A DNA stretch of 64,000 bases from Actinacidiphila guanduensis (lineage in GTDB: Bacteria; Actinomycetota; Actinomycetes; Streptomycetales; Streptomycetaceae): the NCBI RefSeq assembly GCF_900103985.1, contig NZ_FNIE01000020.1, positions 43,590 through 107,589 of the forward strand. The letters are read 5' to 3'. The position numbers and the translations under genes are program-made. The first letter of the stretch is position 1. Each line of letters begins with the position of its first letter. This document shows positions 17,217 through 25,869 of the stretch, piece by piece. The notes beneath the pieces were generated by a model. The model did no database searches and was not told where the DNA came from. It saw nothing but the letters and a program-made list of their open reading frames with translations.

Positions 17217-17246
17217 ATCGTAGGCAAGCGGGCGGTCGAGTGTCAC
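17217..17246 (-). promoter_or_regulatory. Promoter of the cysA leader peptide (GTGACA-N18-TACGAT)
   Basis: On the minus strand the -35 box GTGACA (17246-17241) and the -10 box TACGAT (17222-17217) are 18 nt apart. Eight bases separate the -10 box from the leader ATG. Both boxes differ from the housekeeping consensus by about one base. Confidence 0.65.
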
Positions 17247-17391
17247 CGGTATGTCGCATGCTGAGACAGAAGGGTCCGTATGCTGGAACAGGGGTCACGC
17301 GGGGTGTCGGCGGGACGATCGGGCGCCCGTTCGAGCCGGTCCGTACGGGTTCGCGACGCCGCTGCGGGAGCCCGGCGTGGACGCCCGCGTC

Positions 17392-18084
17392 TCAGTTGGC
17401 GAGAACGACGCCGGTGCCGCTGAAGGTCACCGTGACGCCGTCCTTGCCGGTCGTCACGCTCTGCAGGTGCAGGCCCACCGGGAGGTGGCTGAGCTGCGGG
17501 CTGAAGTCGATCGCGTGCCGCACCTCGTCGCCCAGGCCGAGGCTCTCGAACGGCTCCGGGACGGTCTCCGCCCGCAGCCGCACGGTGTCGTCCTGCCCGT
17601 CGGCGACGGTCACCTTGCTCAGCACGCTCAGCTTCGCCGCCCTCACCGACCCGGTGATCCGCACCTCGTCGGTCTTCCCCGGCCCCGCGTACGAGACGGT
17701 GACGCCGCCGGCGGCCTTGGTCAGCTCGTCGTACGTGATCAGGGCGCGGCCGGTGGCGCGGTCCGCCTTCGCGCTGCGGTAACCGTCGGAGAGCTTCACG
17801 TGGTACAGGTCGGCGTGGAAGTCCTGGACCTCCACGGTGCGGCCGGCGCCGCCGGCGACGACGCCGTCGGCGCTGATCGTCACGTGGTCCAGGGTGCCGG
17901 AGGCGGCCTGGGTGAGGAACGGGAAGCCCTTGATCGAGATCTTGGGCTTGTCGGAGAGGCCCTCGGTCGCCTGGGCCCGCTCGGCCGCCTTGCCCTGGGC
18001 GATCGCCAGCGCGATCCGGTCGGCGGCCACGAAGAGGACGCCGAGGATCACGACGACGATCAGGGTAATCCGGGCGGTGCGCAT
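17392..18084 (-). CDS. DUF2993 membrane-anchored, LmeA-like lipid-binding protein
   Basis: The 230-residue protein has one N-terminal membrane anchor or uncleaved signal (ARITLIVVVILGVLFVAADRIA) and then a beta-rich exported domain with ISIKGFPFLTQAASGTLDHV, the characteristic start of DUF2993. The mycobacterial member LmeA binds phosphoinositides and supports lipomannan growth in the periplasm; the function here is inferred only from the family. The start at 18084 has GAGGAG about 10 nt upstream. It is monocistronic, followed by the cysA leader promoter. Confidence 0.83.
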   Translation of the reverse strand: MRTARITLIVVVILGVLFVAADRIALAIAQGKAAERAQATEGLSDKPKISIKGFPFLTQAASGTLDHVTISADGVVAGGAGRTVEVQDFHADLYHVKLSDGYRSAKADRATGRALITYDELTKAAGGVTVSYAGPGKTDEVRITGSVRAAKLSVLSKVTVADGQDDTVRLRAETVPEPFESLGLGDEVRHAIDFSPQLSHLPVGLHLQSVTTGKDGVTVTFSGTGVVLAN

Positions 18085-18212
18085 GCGGTTCGCTTCTCCT
18101 CGGGGGCAGGTCGCCGTTGAAGGGTTCCGCAACGCCTGACGGGCGAACGGGGCAGTACGGTTCCCGTATTTTGCGATCTTTCGCTTTTACGGGGTGGCTC
18201 AATGAACCCTGT

Positions 18213-18304
18213 GTGCGCTTCGCCACCGGATCGGAGGGGCGGTGGCCGCCCGGCCCCGGGCCACCGGCCTGTGAGTGGTTCCTCGCGCCGTTCCCCGCGC
18301 CCCT
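18213..18304 (+). repeat. Dispersed intergenic repeat, direct copy A
   Basis: This 92-nt unit runs from GTGCGCTTCGCCACCGGA to TTCCCCGCGCCCCT and includes a GGTGGCC...GGCCACC stem. A second copy starts 133 nt further on. The unit lies in the 359-nt gap between two minus-strand genes, which otherwise contains only the DUF2993 promoter region. Related cores are found near 29.9 kb and 1.5 kb. Confidence 0.75.
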
Positions 18305-18345
18305 GGGTCGTACGGGGGCGCCGCCCCCACTCAGCCGGACCCGCC

Positions 18346-18436
18346 GTGCGCTTCGCCACCGGACCGGTGGGGCGGTGGCCGCCGCCTCCGGGCCACCGGC
18401 CTGTGGGGGGCTGGGCGCGCCGTTCCCCGCGCGCCT
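18346..18436 (+). repeat. Dispersed intergenic repeat, direct copy B
   Basis: The 91-nt unit repeats copy A with a few substitutions: same start GTGCGCTTCGCCACCGGA, same GGTGGCC...GGCCACC stem, end TTCCCCGCGCGCCT. It finishes 7 nt before the stop of the downstream membrane-protein gene, so it probably forms that transcript's 3' end. Confidence 0.75.
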
Positions 18437-18443
18437 TTGGTGG

Positions 18444-20132
18444 CTAGGTGAAGGCTTGGGCCAGGGCGTAGGTGGCGGGGGCGGCGGCGGTGAGGGGGAG
18501 GGCCACGCCTGCGGTGAAGTGGACGAAGCGGGAGGGCCAGTCGTAGCTGGCGACACGGAGGCCGATGAGGGCGCTGGTTCCCGCGGCGAGGGCGAGGGCC
18601 AGGGCGTGGCCTGTGCCGAAGCCGGTGGCCGGGCCGGTCAGGGCGCCCGTGGCGGTGGCCACCGCAAGGGAGGCGACCAGGGAGACGGGCTCGCCGCCGG
18701 GCAGGCGGGGGGCTCGTACGAGGGTGGCCGCCGCCACGGCGATCAGCGCGACCACCACGGGGTCGGAGCCCGCGTGCGAGGTGGCCGTGGCGAGGTAGCC
18801 CGCCGCGACCACCGTGAGCAGGGTGGAGGCGGAGGTCGCCGTGAGCGAGGAGAGCCGTTCGTCGGCGGACCCGTGGTGCCGCAGTTGCAGCACCAGGACG
18901 AAGAGCAGCCAGACGCCGAGGGTGCCGAGCAGGGCGACGGGCCCGTGGGCGCCGTTGACCGCCAGCACCGCCGCGTCCGCGGTGACGCCCGCGAGGAACG
19001 CCAGCACGATGCCCTGCCGCGCGGGCCACATGCCGTTGAGCCGGAACCAGCCCGCGGCCGTCACGCCCTCCAGCAGCACCAGCACCACAGCCAGCGCCGG
19101 CTTGCCGAGGGCGGCTCCCCCGGCGAGCAGCAGCCCGAGCACCGCGGTCAGCGCGGCCGGCTGGATGCCGGGCGGGATGATCGGCGAGCCGGTACGGTGC
19201 GGGGCCTGGGGTTGCTCCTCCACGACGGGCAGCGCGGCCGTGCGCTCCAGCTCCGGCTCGGCCGCGGCACCGGCGTTCGCCTCCTGCGCCGGGTGGTCCC
19301 GGCCGGGAGCGGGGTACGGGGCATGGGTGTGCGCGGCCTGCGCGGCGGCAGCGGGCGGTCCGGCCCAGCCCTGCGCGGGCTGCGGGCCGCCGTAGCCGGC
19401 GCCCGTCCAGGCCCCACCTGCCGTGGGCACCCCGTACTCGGCGCCGGGCTCGGTCTCGGAGGGCAGCTGGGCAGCCAGCGGCTCGGGCACGTAGGTGCCG
19501 TAACCGGCGTAACCGGATTGGGAGTTCTGGGCACCCGGGTGGGCGCCCTGGCCGTACGCGTCGGCACCGGGCTGTGGCGGGGTCGCGTGACCGTGGCCGC
19601 CCGCGGGGTACGAATCGGCCGAACCGGCCTGGTAGGCGGCCTGCTCGTAGCCTCCGGGGTGGCCGTACTGCGGGGGCCGGCCGTGGTCGGGCTGCGCGGG
19701 CTGCCCGTATCCGCCGTGCTCGTAGCCGGGTTGGGCCCCCGGTTGCGCGCCGGTTTGTGTTCCGGGCCGCATCCGGCCGTCCGGCCCGAAGCCCGGCTGC
19801 GGTCCGCCGTACTCCGCGGCGCCCTGCCCGTAACCGCCCTGATGCGCGGGCGGCACGGCCCCGTCCTGGCCGTACCCGGCCCCGGACCCCGTCGGCATGC
19901 TTCCGCCCTGATCGAACCCGGACCCCATCGGCATGGTCCCGTCCTGGGCGTATGGGCCGTACTGGGCGTACCCGTTGCCGGGGGCGGGGGGCTGCGGGGG
20001 TGTCGGGCCGTCCTGGCCGTACGTCTGCGGGTCGCCCTGGTCGTAGGGCGGCTGCGGGGTGTCCCAACTCGCGGCCTCGGCGGGCGCGTAGCCGTACTGC
20101 TCGGGGTCCTGGGGGTTCTGCGTGTCGCTCAT
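18444..20132 (-). CDS. Polytopic membrane protein with long Tyr/Gly/Gln/Pro-rich N-terminal tail
   Basis: The 562-residue protein has an extreme N-terminal half. About 300 residues are low-complexity Tyr, Gly, Gln, Pro and Ala with repeats such as YGQDG, YAQYGPYAQDG and PGAQPG. It is followed by about nine hydrophobic helices from about residue 320 to the end. No transporter motif is evident. The tail is predicted to be disordered and cytoplasmic and could drive condensate formation or protein contacts. The gene begins 7 nt after the MoaD-like gene and probably belongs to its operon. Family unknown. Confidence 0.75.
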   Translation of the reverse strand: MSDTQNPQDPEQYGYAPAEAASWDTPQPPYDQGDPQTYGQDGPTPPQPPAPGNGYAQYGPYAQDGTMPMGSGFDQGGSMPTGSGAGYGQDGAVPPAHQGGYGQGAAEYGGPQPGFGPDGRMRPGTQTGAQPGAQPGYEHGGYGQPAQPDHGRPPQYGHPGGYEQAAYQAGSADSYPAGGHGHATPPQPGADAYGQGAHPGAQNSQSGYAGYGTYVPEPLAAQLPSETEPGAEYGVPTAGGAWTGAGYGGPQPAQGWAGPPAAAAQAAHTHAPYPAPGRDHPAQEANAGAAAEPELERTAALPVVEEQPQAPHRTGSPIIPPGIQPAALTAVLGLLLAGGAALGKPALAVVLVLLEGVTAAGWFRLNGMWPARQGIVLAFLAGVTADAAVLAVNGAHGPVALLGTLGVWLLFVLVLQLRHHGSADERLSSLTATSASTLLTVVAAGYLATATSHAGSDPVVVALIAVAAATLVRAPRLPGGEPVSLVASLAVATATGALTGPATGFGTGHALALALAAGTSALIGLRVASYDWPSRFVHFTAGVALPLTAAAPATYALAQAFT

Positions 20133-20139
20133 CGGCGGC

Positions 20140-20427
20140 TCAGCCTCCTGCGAAGGGCGGCAGGACCTCGACGGTGCCGCCCTCGGGGAGGGGGACCGCG
20201 GCGTGGTCGCGGGCGCCGACGGGGGTGCCGTCGACGAGGAAGGAGCAGCGCAGCAGCACGCGGGCGAACTCCGGTTGCCGGGCGTGGCGTTCGCGGGCGG
20301 CCGCGAGGGCGTCGGCGAGGGTGGCCGCGCGGTACGGCTCCTCGGCCGTGCCCGCGGCGGCCTTCGCGGCGGCCCAGTAGCGGATCGTGCCCGCCGCGGG
20401 GGCCGTATCCGTGTCAGATGCGGTCAT
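20140..20427 (-). CDS. MoaD/ThiS-family ubiquitin-like sulfur carrier
   Basis: The 95-residue protein has the beta-grasp pattern (IRYWAAAKAAAG, then TLADALAAARERH, then FLVDG) and ends with PPFAGG. The C-terminal Gly-Gly is what MoaD and ThiS proteins need for adenylation and thiocarboxylate formation. No molybdopterin or thiamine gene is next to it; its neighbours are an alpha/beta hydrolase and a membrane protein. The pathway it serves is therefore open. GGAG precedes ATG 20427. Confidence 0.85.
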   Translation of the reverse strand: MTASDTDTAPAAGTIRYWAAAKAAAGTAEEPYRAATLADALAAARERHARQPEFARVLLRCSFLVDGTPVGARDHAAVPLPEGGTVEVLPPFAGG

Positions 20428-20585
20428 CGCTCCGTCCCGTCTCGGTGGGAGTCCCCGGCGGGGCCCCTCGGTGCCGGCCGGCGGCACCCCGGGGCCGTCC
20501 GGCGCACCCCGCCGGCCCTGCCCGCACGGGCGGACGCCGCTGTTCGCCGGACAGACCCTAGTGCGTCCATCATGGCCCGTCCCGC

Positions 20586-21416
20586 TCACCCGGCGGGAAA
20601 GCGGGAGGTCAGCCAGGCGCCGATGCGGGCGAGCAGCTCCGGGCCGGCGGCGTTCTCGGCGTGGCCGAAGCCCGGTTCGATCCACAGCTCGGCGTTGTCG
20701 CCGGCCGCGTCCACCAGCGAGAGCGGATGGTCCAGCGGGAAGTAGGCGTCGCGGTCGCCGTGCACGACCAGTAGCGGGGCGGGCGCGATCAGCGGTGCCG
20801 CCTCGACCGGGGAGAGCGGCACCGGGTCCCAGTCGTAGGGGTGGATGCGGGTGCGCAGGCCGAGCCGGGAGACCAGCCGGCCCGCCGGGCGCATCACCAC
20901 CCAGTGCAGCCGCCGCATGGGCGCGGTGCCGCGGTAGTACCAGCGGGCGGGCGAGCTGACGGCCACCACCGCGTCCACGCCGACGATCCCGGCGTGCCGG
21001 ACCACCACGGAGCCGCCCATCGAGAAGCCGACCGTGGCGATCCGCTCGTAGCCGAGCCGGCGGGCCCAGCGCACGGCCGCGTCCAGGTCGAGCACTTCGA
21101 GGTCGCCGACGGTGGAGCGGCCGCCGGAACCGCCGTGGCCGCGGAAGGAGAAGACGACCACCCCGCCGTGGGCGCGCAGCCGCTGGGCGGCCCGGAGCAG
21201 CGCCGGGCGCCGCATGGAGCCGCTGAAACCGTGCGCGACGACGATCGCCAGGCGGCGCGATCCGTCCGCCGCGGGCAGGTGCCCGGCCTCGATCGGCACT
21301 CCGTCGGTGGTCAGCAGAGCGCCCCGGGAACCGGTCTCGGAACCACTGCGGGAGTCACCCGATGTGACCACGAGATTTCGCGGATGTTGGTCGCCGGTCT
21401 CGGCAGGGCTGCTCAT
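20586..21416 (-). CDS. Alpha/beta hydrolase
   Basis: The 276-residue protein has the alpha/beta-hydrolase landmarks: the oxyanion region VVAHGFSGS, the nucleophile elbow GFSMGGS, the acid in VVHGDRDAYF and the base in GFGHAEN. It has no signal peptide, so it is cytoplasmic. Substrate is unknown. I chose ATG 21416 (MSSPAETGD); longer frames upstream overlap the divergent glnR promoter. It is divergent from glnR and lies 158 nt upstream of the MoaD-like gene on the same strand. Confidence 0.83.
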   Translation of the reverse strand: MSSPAETGDQHPRNLVVTSGDSRSGSETGSRGALLTTDGVPIEAGHLPAADGSRRLAIVVAHGFSGSMRRPALLRAAQRLRAHGGVVVFSFRGHGGSGGRSTVGDLEVLDLDAAVRWARRLGYERIATVGFSMGGSVVVRHAGIVGVDAVVAVSSPARWYYRGTAPMRRLHWVVMRPAGRLVSRLGLRTRIHPYDWDPVPLSPVEAAPLIAPAPLLVVHGDRDAYFPLDHPLSLVDAAGDNAELWIEPGFGHAENAAGPELLARIGAWLTSRFPAG

Positions 21417-21588
21417 GTGGGCTATTCTTCCGTGGAAGAGGACCTGGGCAATGTCGCCCCCGGGTCCTTTCGTGCTTTCCGGCAGACCACGCACCGCCGC
21501 CCGGCGGCCGAGGAGGGTCAGGTTTGAGACAGCCCGCCTCCCCCGCCGTGGTGCAAGGCTGCCGGACGACGACCGACGGGAGCGCCCG

Positions 21589-22368
21589 GTGAGTTCTCTG
21601 CTGCTACTGACCAACGCCCTTCAGCCCTCGACCGAAGTGCTCCCCGCGCTCGGCCTGCTGCTGCACAGCGTGCGGGTGGCGCCTGCGGAGGGGCCCGCCC
21701 TGGTGGACACCCCCGGCGCGGACGTGATCCTCATCGACGGCCGCCGTGACCTGCCGCAGGTGCGCAGCCTGTGCCAGCTGCTGCGCTCCACCGGCCCCGG
21801 CTGCCCGCTGGTGCTGGTCGTCACCGAGGGCGGCCTGGCCGCGGTGACCGCGGACTGGGGCATCGACGACGTGCTGCTGGACACCGCGGGCCCGGCCGAG
21901 GTCGAGGCGCGGCTGCGGCTGGCCATGGGCCGCCAGCAGATCACCGGGGACGACAGCCCGATGGAGATCCGCAACGGCGACCTGTCGGTGGACGAGGCGA
22001 CCTACAGCGCCAAGCTCAAGGGCCGGGTGCTCGACCTGACCTTCAAGGAGTTCGAGCTGCTGAAGTACCTCGCGCAGCACCCGGGCCGGGTCTTCACCCG
22101 GGCCCAGCTGCTGCAGGAGGTGTGGGGCTACGACTACTTCGGCGGCACCCGGACCGTGGACGTGCACGTCCGGCGGCTGCGGGCCAAGCTCGGCGTGGAG
22201 CACGAGTCCCTCATCGGCACCGTGCGCAACGTGGGTTACCGGTTCGTCACTCCGGAGAAGAGCGAGCGGGCGGGCGAGGAGGCCGGCCGCACCGAGCCGG
22301 CGCCGGCCGCCGCGGAGCCCGCTGACCAGCACGCGGCCGGCCTGACGTCGGTCGAGCAGACCGTCTGA
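21589..22368 (+). CDS. glnR: GlnR, global nitrogen regulator (OmpR-type orphan response regulator)
   Basis: The 259-residue protein matches S. coelicolor GlnR almost residue for residue as I remember it, from MSSLLLLTNALQPSTEVLPA through ADVILIDGRRDLPQVR to an OmpR winged helix ending TVRNVGYRFVTPEK. The receiver keeps Asp50 but lacks the usual acidic pocket, in line with GlnR being an atypical regulator without a cognate kinase. It controls glnA, amtB-glnK, nirB and other nitrogen genes. The C-terminal tail after about residue 225 is variable and Ala/Glu-rich. GTG 21589 has GGGAG 8 nt upstream. Confidence 0.96.
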   Translation: MSSLLLLTNALQPSTEVLPALGLLLHSVRVAPAEGPALVDTPGADVILIDGRRDLPQVRSLCQLLRSTGPGCPLVLVVTEGGLAAVTADWGIDDVLLDTAGPAEVEARLRLAMGRQQITGDDSPMEIRNGDLSVDEATYSAKLKGRVLDLTFKEFELLKYLAQHPGRVFTRAQLLQEVWGYDYFGGTRTVDVHVRRLRAKLGVEHESLIGTVRNVGYRFVTPEKSERAGEEAGRTEPAPAAAEPADQHAAGLTSVEQTV

Positions 22369-22411
22369 ACAACCGTGTGACGGCGGGATAGACACGCGTA
22401 GACTGCGCGAC

Positions 22412-23503
22412 GTGCCCAAGGTGACGCGCGACGACGTGGCCAGGCTGGCGGGGACCTCCACCGCGGTCGTCAGCTACGTCATCAACAACGGACCCCGGCC
22501 GGTAGCCCCGGCCACCCGCGAGCGCGTGCTCGCGGCCATCAAGCAGCTCGGCTATCGCCCGGACCGCGTGGCCCAGGCGATGGCCAGCCGCAGGACGGAC
22601 CTGATCGGCCTGATCGTCCCGGACGCGCGCCAGCCCTTCTTCGCGGAGATGGCGCACGCGGTGGAGCAGGCCGCCTCCGAGCGCGGAAAGATGGTGCTGG
22701 TCGGCAACTCCGACTACCTCGACGAGCGCGAGGTGCACTACCTGCGGGCGTTCCTCGGCATGCGCGTCTCCGGGCTGATCCTGATCAGCCAGGGCCCGAG
22801 CGAGAACGCGGCGATAGAGATCGACGCCTGGGACGCGCGCGTGGTGCTGTTGCACGAGCGCCCCGAGGCGATCGACGACATCGCCGTGGTGACCGACGAC
22901 ATCGGCGGCGCCCAACTGGCCACCCGCCACCTGCTGGAGCACGGCCACCCGTATGTGGCCTGCCTCGGCGGCATCGAGAAGACGCCGGTGGTGGGCGACC
23001 CGGTCACCGACCACGTCGTCGGCTGGCGGCGGGCGATGGAGGAGGCGGGGCGGTCCACCGAAGGCCGCCTCTTCCAGGCCCCGTACAACCGGTACGACGC
23101 CTACCGGGTCGCGCTCGACCTGCTGGCGGGCCCGGACCGGCCGCCGGCGATCTTCTGCGCCACCGACGACCAGGCGATCGGCGTGCTGCGGGCCGCCCGG
23201 GAGCTGCGCATCGATGTCCCCGGCGGCCTCGCGGTGGCCGGCTTCGACGACGTCAAGGAGGCCGCGCTCGCCGACCCGCCGCTCACCACGGTGGCCTCCG
23301 ACCGGCAGGCGATGGCGCGGGCCGCGGTGGACGCGGTGCTGGACGACTCGCTGCGGGTGCCGGGCTCGCGCCGGGAGCGGGTGCGGCAGTTCCCGTCCCG
23401 CCTGGTGGTGCGCGGCTCGTGCGGCTGCGGCCCCCATCCGGGCGTACCGGCCGCGGCACCGCTGCGGCAGCCGGTCGAGAACGGTGGAGTACAGGCCGGA
23501 TAA
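22412..23503 (+). CDS. LacI-family transcriptional regulator
   Basis: The 363-residue protein has an N-terminal LacI helix-turn-helix (VTRDDVARLAGTSTAVVSYV, then a hinge with RPDRVAQAMASRRT). A periplasmic-binding-protein-like effector domain ends with FDDVKEAALADPPLTTV. The HTH differs from most LacI members in having GTSTAVVSYVINNGPRPV. It lies 43 nt after glnR on the same strand. The effector and targets are unknown, and no sugar-transport genes are adjacent. GTG start at 22412. Confidence 0.87.
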   Translation: MPKVTRDDVARLAGTSTAVVSYVINNGPRPVAPATRERVLAAIKQLGYRPDRVAQAMASRRTDLIGLIVPDARQPFFAEMAHAVEQAASERGKMVLVGNSDYLDEREVHYLRAFLGMRVSGLILISQGPSENAAIEIDAWDARVVLLHERPEAIDDIAVVTDDIGGAQLATRHLLEHGHPYVACLGGIEKTPVVGDPVTDHVVGWRRAMEEAGRSTEGRLFQAPYNRYDAYRVALDLLAGPDRPPAIFCATDDQAIGVLRAARELRIDVPGGLAVAGFDDVKEAALADPPLTTVASDRQAMARAAVDAVLDDSLRVPGSRRERVRQFPSRLVVRGSCGCGPHPGVPAAAPLRQPVENGGVQAG

Positions 23504-23614
23504 GGTCCCGGACGGCCCGCCGCCGATCATCCTTATATCGGGCATACCTACTTCTGTCGGGCTTCTCAGCGTCCGCTCAGGCGGCTCTCATGAAACGCGG
23601 TCACAGTCGTAGAC

Positions 23615-24907
23615 ATGACCAGCGAGAGCAGCCTCCCCAAGAGCCCCTGGGGCGAGACCCCGGGCGACGGTTCCCAGTACCCGCACTCTCCGGTTCCCGC
23701 CGGCCCCGGCTACGGCGAGCAGCCGCAGCCGCCCGTCGTGCAGGGCTCGGTGGTCGGCCGGCACGACCAGCCGTACGGCCCCTACGCGCAGGCCGACCGC
23801 GGCGCCGGCTACCCGCCGCCGCCCCCGTACGGCCCCGGCGGCGGCTTCGGCAACGGCTTCGGCGAGGGCGGCACCCCCGGCTCCGGCGACGGTTCGGGCA
23901 GCGGCTCCGGTGACGGCAGCGGCTTCGCCTCCGGCGGCCACGGCGACAGCGGCCACGGCCCGGGCGGCTACCCGCCGCCGGCCGGCGACCCCGCCCCCCA
24001 GCACCGGCGGCGGGCCGGCCGGCCGCTCGCCCTCTTCGCCGCCGTGGCCCTGGCCGCGGGCGTGATCGGCGGCGGCGCCGGCGCCCTGATCGGCCGCTCC
24101 GGCGGCCACTCCACCACCGCGTCGACCACCGCCGCGGTGAACGCGGCCGCGATCAACGGCACGGTGGCCGGCGTCTACAAGGCGGTCAACCCCAGCGTGG
24201 TGGAGATCAACGCCACCTCCGGCGAGGGCAAGTCCACCGGCGCCGGGGTGATCATCACCTCCGACGGCCAGATCATCACCAACAACCACGTGATCGCCGG
24301 GTCCGACAACGTCTCGGTGACCTTCAGCAGCGGCAAGACCGCCACCGCGACGGTGGTGGGCACCGACCCGAAGAAGGACCTGGCGCTGATCAAGGTGAGC
24401 GGCGCCGGCAAGCTGCCCGCGGCCGTTCTCGGCGACTCCTCGGCGGTCGCGGTCGGCGACCAGGTCGTGGCGATCGGCTCGCCCGAGGGCCTGAGCGACA
24501 CCGTCACCAGCGGCATCGTCTCCGCGCTCAACCGGGACGTCACCGTGCCGGTCGAGGACGGCCAGAGCCAGGGCGAGCAGGACCAGTCGCCCTTCGGGAG
24601 CGGTGGCGGCGGCGACCGGTGGCCGTTCTCCTTCGGCGGCAACCAGTACAACGGCAGCACCGGCAGCTCCACCACCACGTACAAGGCGATCCAGACCGAC
24701 GCCTCGCTCAACCCGGGCAACTCCGGCGGCGCGCTGATCAACCTCAGCGGGCAGATCATCGGCATCAACTCGGCGATGTTCGCCGGCTCCTCCGACAGCG
24801 GCAGCTCCTCCTCGGACGCCGGCAGCGTCGGCCTCGGCTTCGCCATCCCGATCAACACGGTCAAGTCCGACCTGGCGCACCTGCGGGCGGGCGGCGACCA
24901 GGGCTGA
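23615..24907 (+). CDS. HtrA/DegP-like membrane-anchored serine protease without a PDZ domain
   Basis: The 430-residue protein has a Gly/Pro/Tyr-rich cytoplasmic tail (about 1-130), one membrane helix (LALFAAVALAAGVIGGGAGA) and an exported trypsin-fold domain. The catalytic triad is visible: His225 in ITNNHVIAG, Asp255 in PKKDLALI and Ser370 in NPGNSGGAL. It ends about 60 residues after the catalytic serine, where S1C proteases normally continue into a PDZ domain, so substrate selection must differ. A two-component system follows downstream, which often controls envelope proteases. No strong SD precedes ATG 23615. Confidence 0.88.
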   Translation: MTSESSLPKSPWGETPGDGSQYPHSPVPAGPGYGEQPQPPVVQGSVVGRHDQPYGPYAQADRGAGYPPPPPYGPGGGFGNGFGEGGTPGSGDGSGSGSGDGSGFASGGHGDSGHGPGGYPPPAGDPAPQHRRRAGRPLALFAAVALAAGVIGGGAGALIGRSGGHSTTASTTAAVNAAAINGTVAGVYKAVNPSVVEINATSGEGKSTGAGVIITSDGQIITNNHVIAGSDNVSVTFSSGKTATATVVGTDPKKDLALIKVSGAGKLPAAVLGDSSAVAVGDQVVAIGSPEGLSDTVTSGIVSALNRDVTVPVEDGQSQGEQDQSPFGSGGGGDRWPFSFGGNQYNGSTGSSTTTYKAIQTDASLNPGNSGGALINLSGQIIGINSAMFAGSSDSGSSSSDAGSVGLGFAIPINTVKSDLAHLRAGGDQG

Positions 24908-25128
24908 CCCCCGCGGGAGGACGGGGAGAGGACCGCAAGGACACCGCGGGGCCGGGGCCGTCAGGGGCCGCACCGGGACCGCGGGCGCGGCGGGGGACGG
25001 CGGGAGCGTGCCGCCGGGGCACGGGGACGCCCCGGTACACTCCCCCGCCGTCCCCCGCCCGCGGCATGTCACGCTGAAGGGGCCGGGCACACGGGCACGG
25101 ATCGCACACGAAGGAGACGGACGGCGAG

Positions 25129-25869
25129 ATGAGCAGTGGCGAGGGCGAGGCGGCGGCCCGCATCCTCATCGTGGACGACGAGCCCGCGGTACGCGAGGCG
25201 CTGCGCCGCAGCCTGGTCTTCGAGGGCTACGACACGCAGCTCGCCGCCGACGGCATGGCCGCCCTGGAGCAGGCCGAGGCGTACCGCCCCGACGCCATCG
25301 TGCTGGACGTGCTGATGCCGCGGATGGACGGCCTGACCACCGCCCGCCGGCTGCGCGCGGCCGGGGTGATGACGCCGATCCTGATGCTCACCGCCCGCGA
25401 CACCGTCGGCGACCGCGTCACCGGCCTGGACGCCGGGGCCGACGACTACCTCGTCAAGCCCTTCGAGCTGGACGAGCTGCTGGCCCGGCTGCGCGCCCTG
25501 CTGCGGCGCAGCTCCTACGCGAGCGCCGCCGGCCGCCCGGCCGACGACGACAGCCACGTCCTCGCCTTCGCCGACCTGCGGATGGACACCAGCACCCGCG
25601 AGGTCACCCGGGCCGGCCGCCCGGTGGAGCTGACCCGCACCGAGTACACCCTGCTGGAGCTGTTCCTCGCCCACCCGCGCCAGGTGCTCACCCGTGAGCA
25701 GATCCTCAAGGCGGTGTGGGGCTTCGACTTCGAGCCCTCCTCCAACTCCCTGGATGTATACGTGATGTACCTGCGGCGCAAGACCGAGGCGGGCGGGCTG
25801 CCGCGGGTGGTGCACACCGTGCGCGGGGTCGGCTATGTGCTGCGTGCCCCGGAGGGCTCCTCCTCGTGA
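25129..25869 (+). CDS. OmpR/PhoB-family response regulator
   Basis: The 246-residue protein has a full receiver domain (acidic pair in IVDDEPAV, phospho-acceptor Asp60 in IVLDVLMPRMDG, Thr in MLTARD, Lys in VKPFELDEL) and a C-terminal winged helix ending HTVRGVGYVLRAPE. Its stop overlaps the GTG of the kinase gene by 4 nt. Together with the HtrA-like protease upstream it resembles an envelope-stress or cell-wall signalling unit. AAGGAGACG lies upstream of ATG 25129. Confidence 0.92.
   Translation: MSSGEGEAAARILIVDDEPAVREALRRSLVFEGYDTQLAADGMAALEQAEAYRPDAIVLDVLMPRMDGLTTARRLRAAGVMTPILMLTARDTVGDRVTGLDAGADDYLVKPFELDELLARLRALLRRSSYASAAGRPADDDSHVLAFADLRMDTSTREVTRAGRPVELTRTEYTLLELFLAHPRQVLTREQILKAVWGFDFEPSSNSLDVYVMYLRRKTEAGGLPRVVHTVRGVGYVLRAPEGSSS

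Noticed and set aside
18117..20561. An 814-codon plus-strand frame opposite the Tyr/Gly-rich membrane protein
   Set aside because: Arises from the repetitive low-complexity tail on the other strand and crosses the dispersed repeats; not coding-like.
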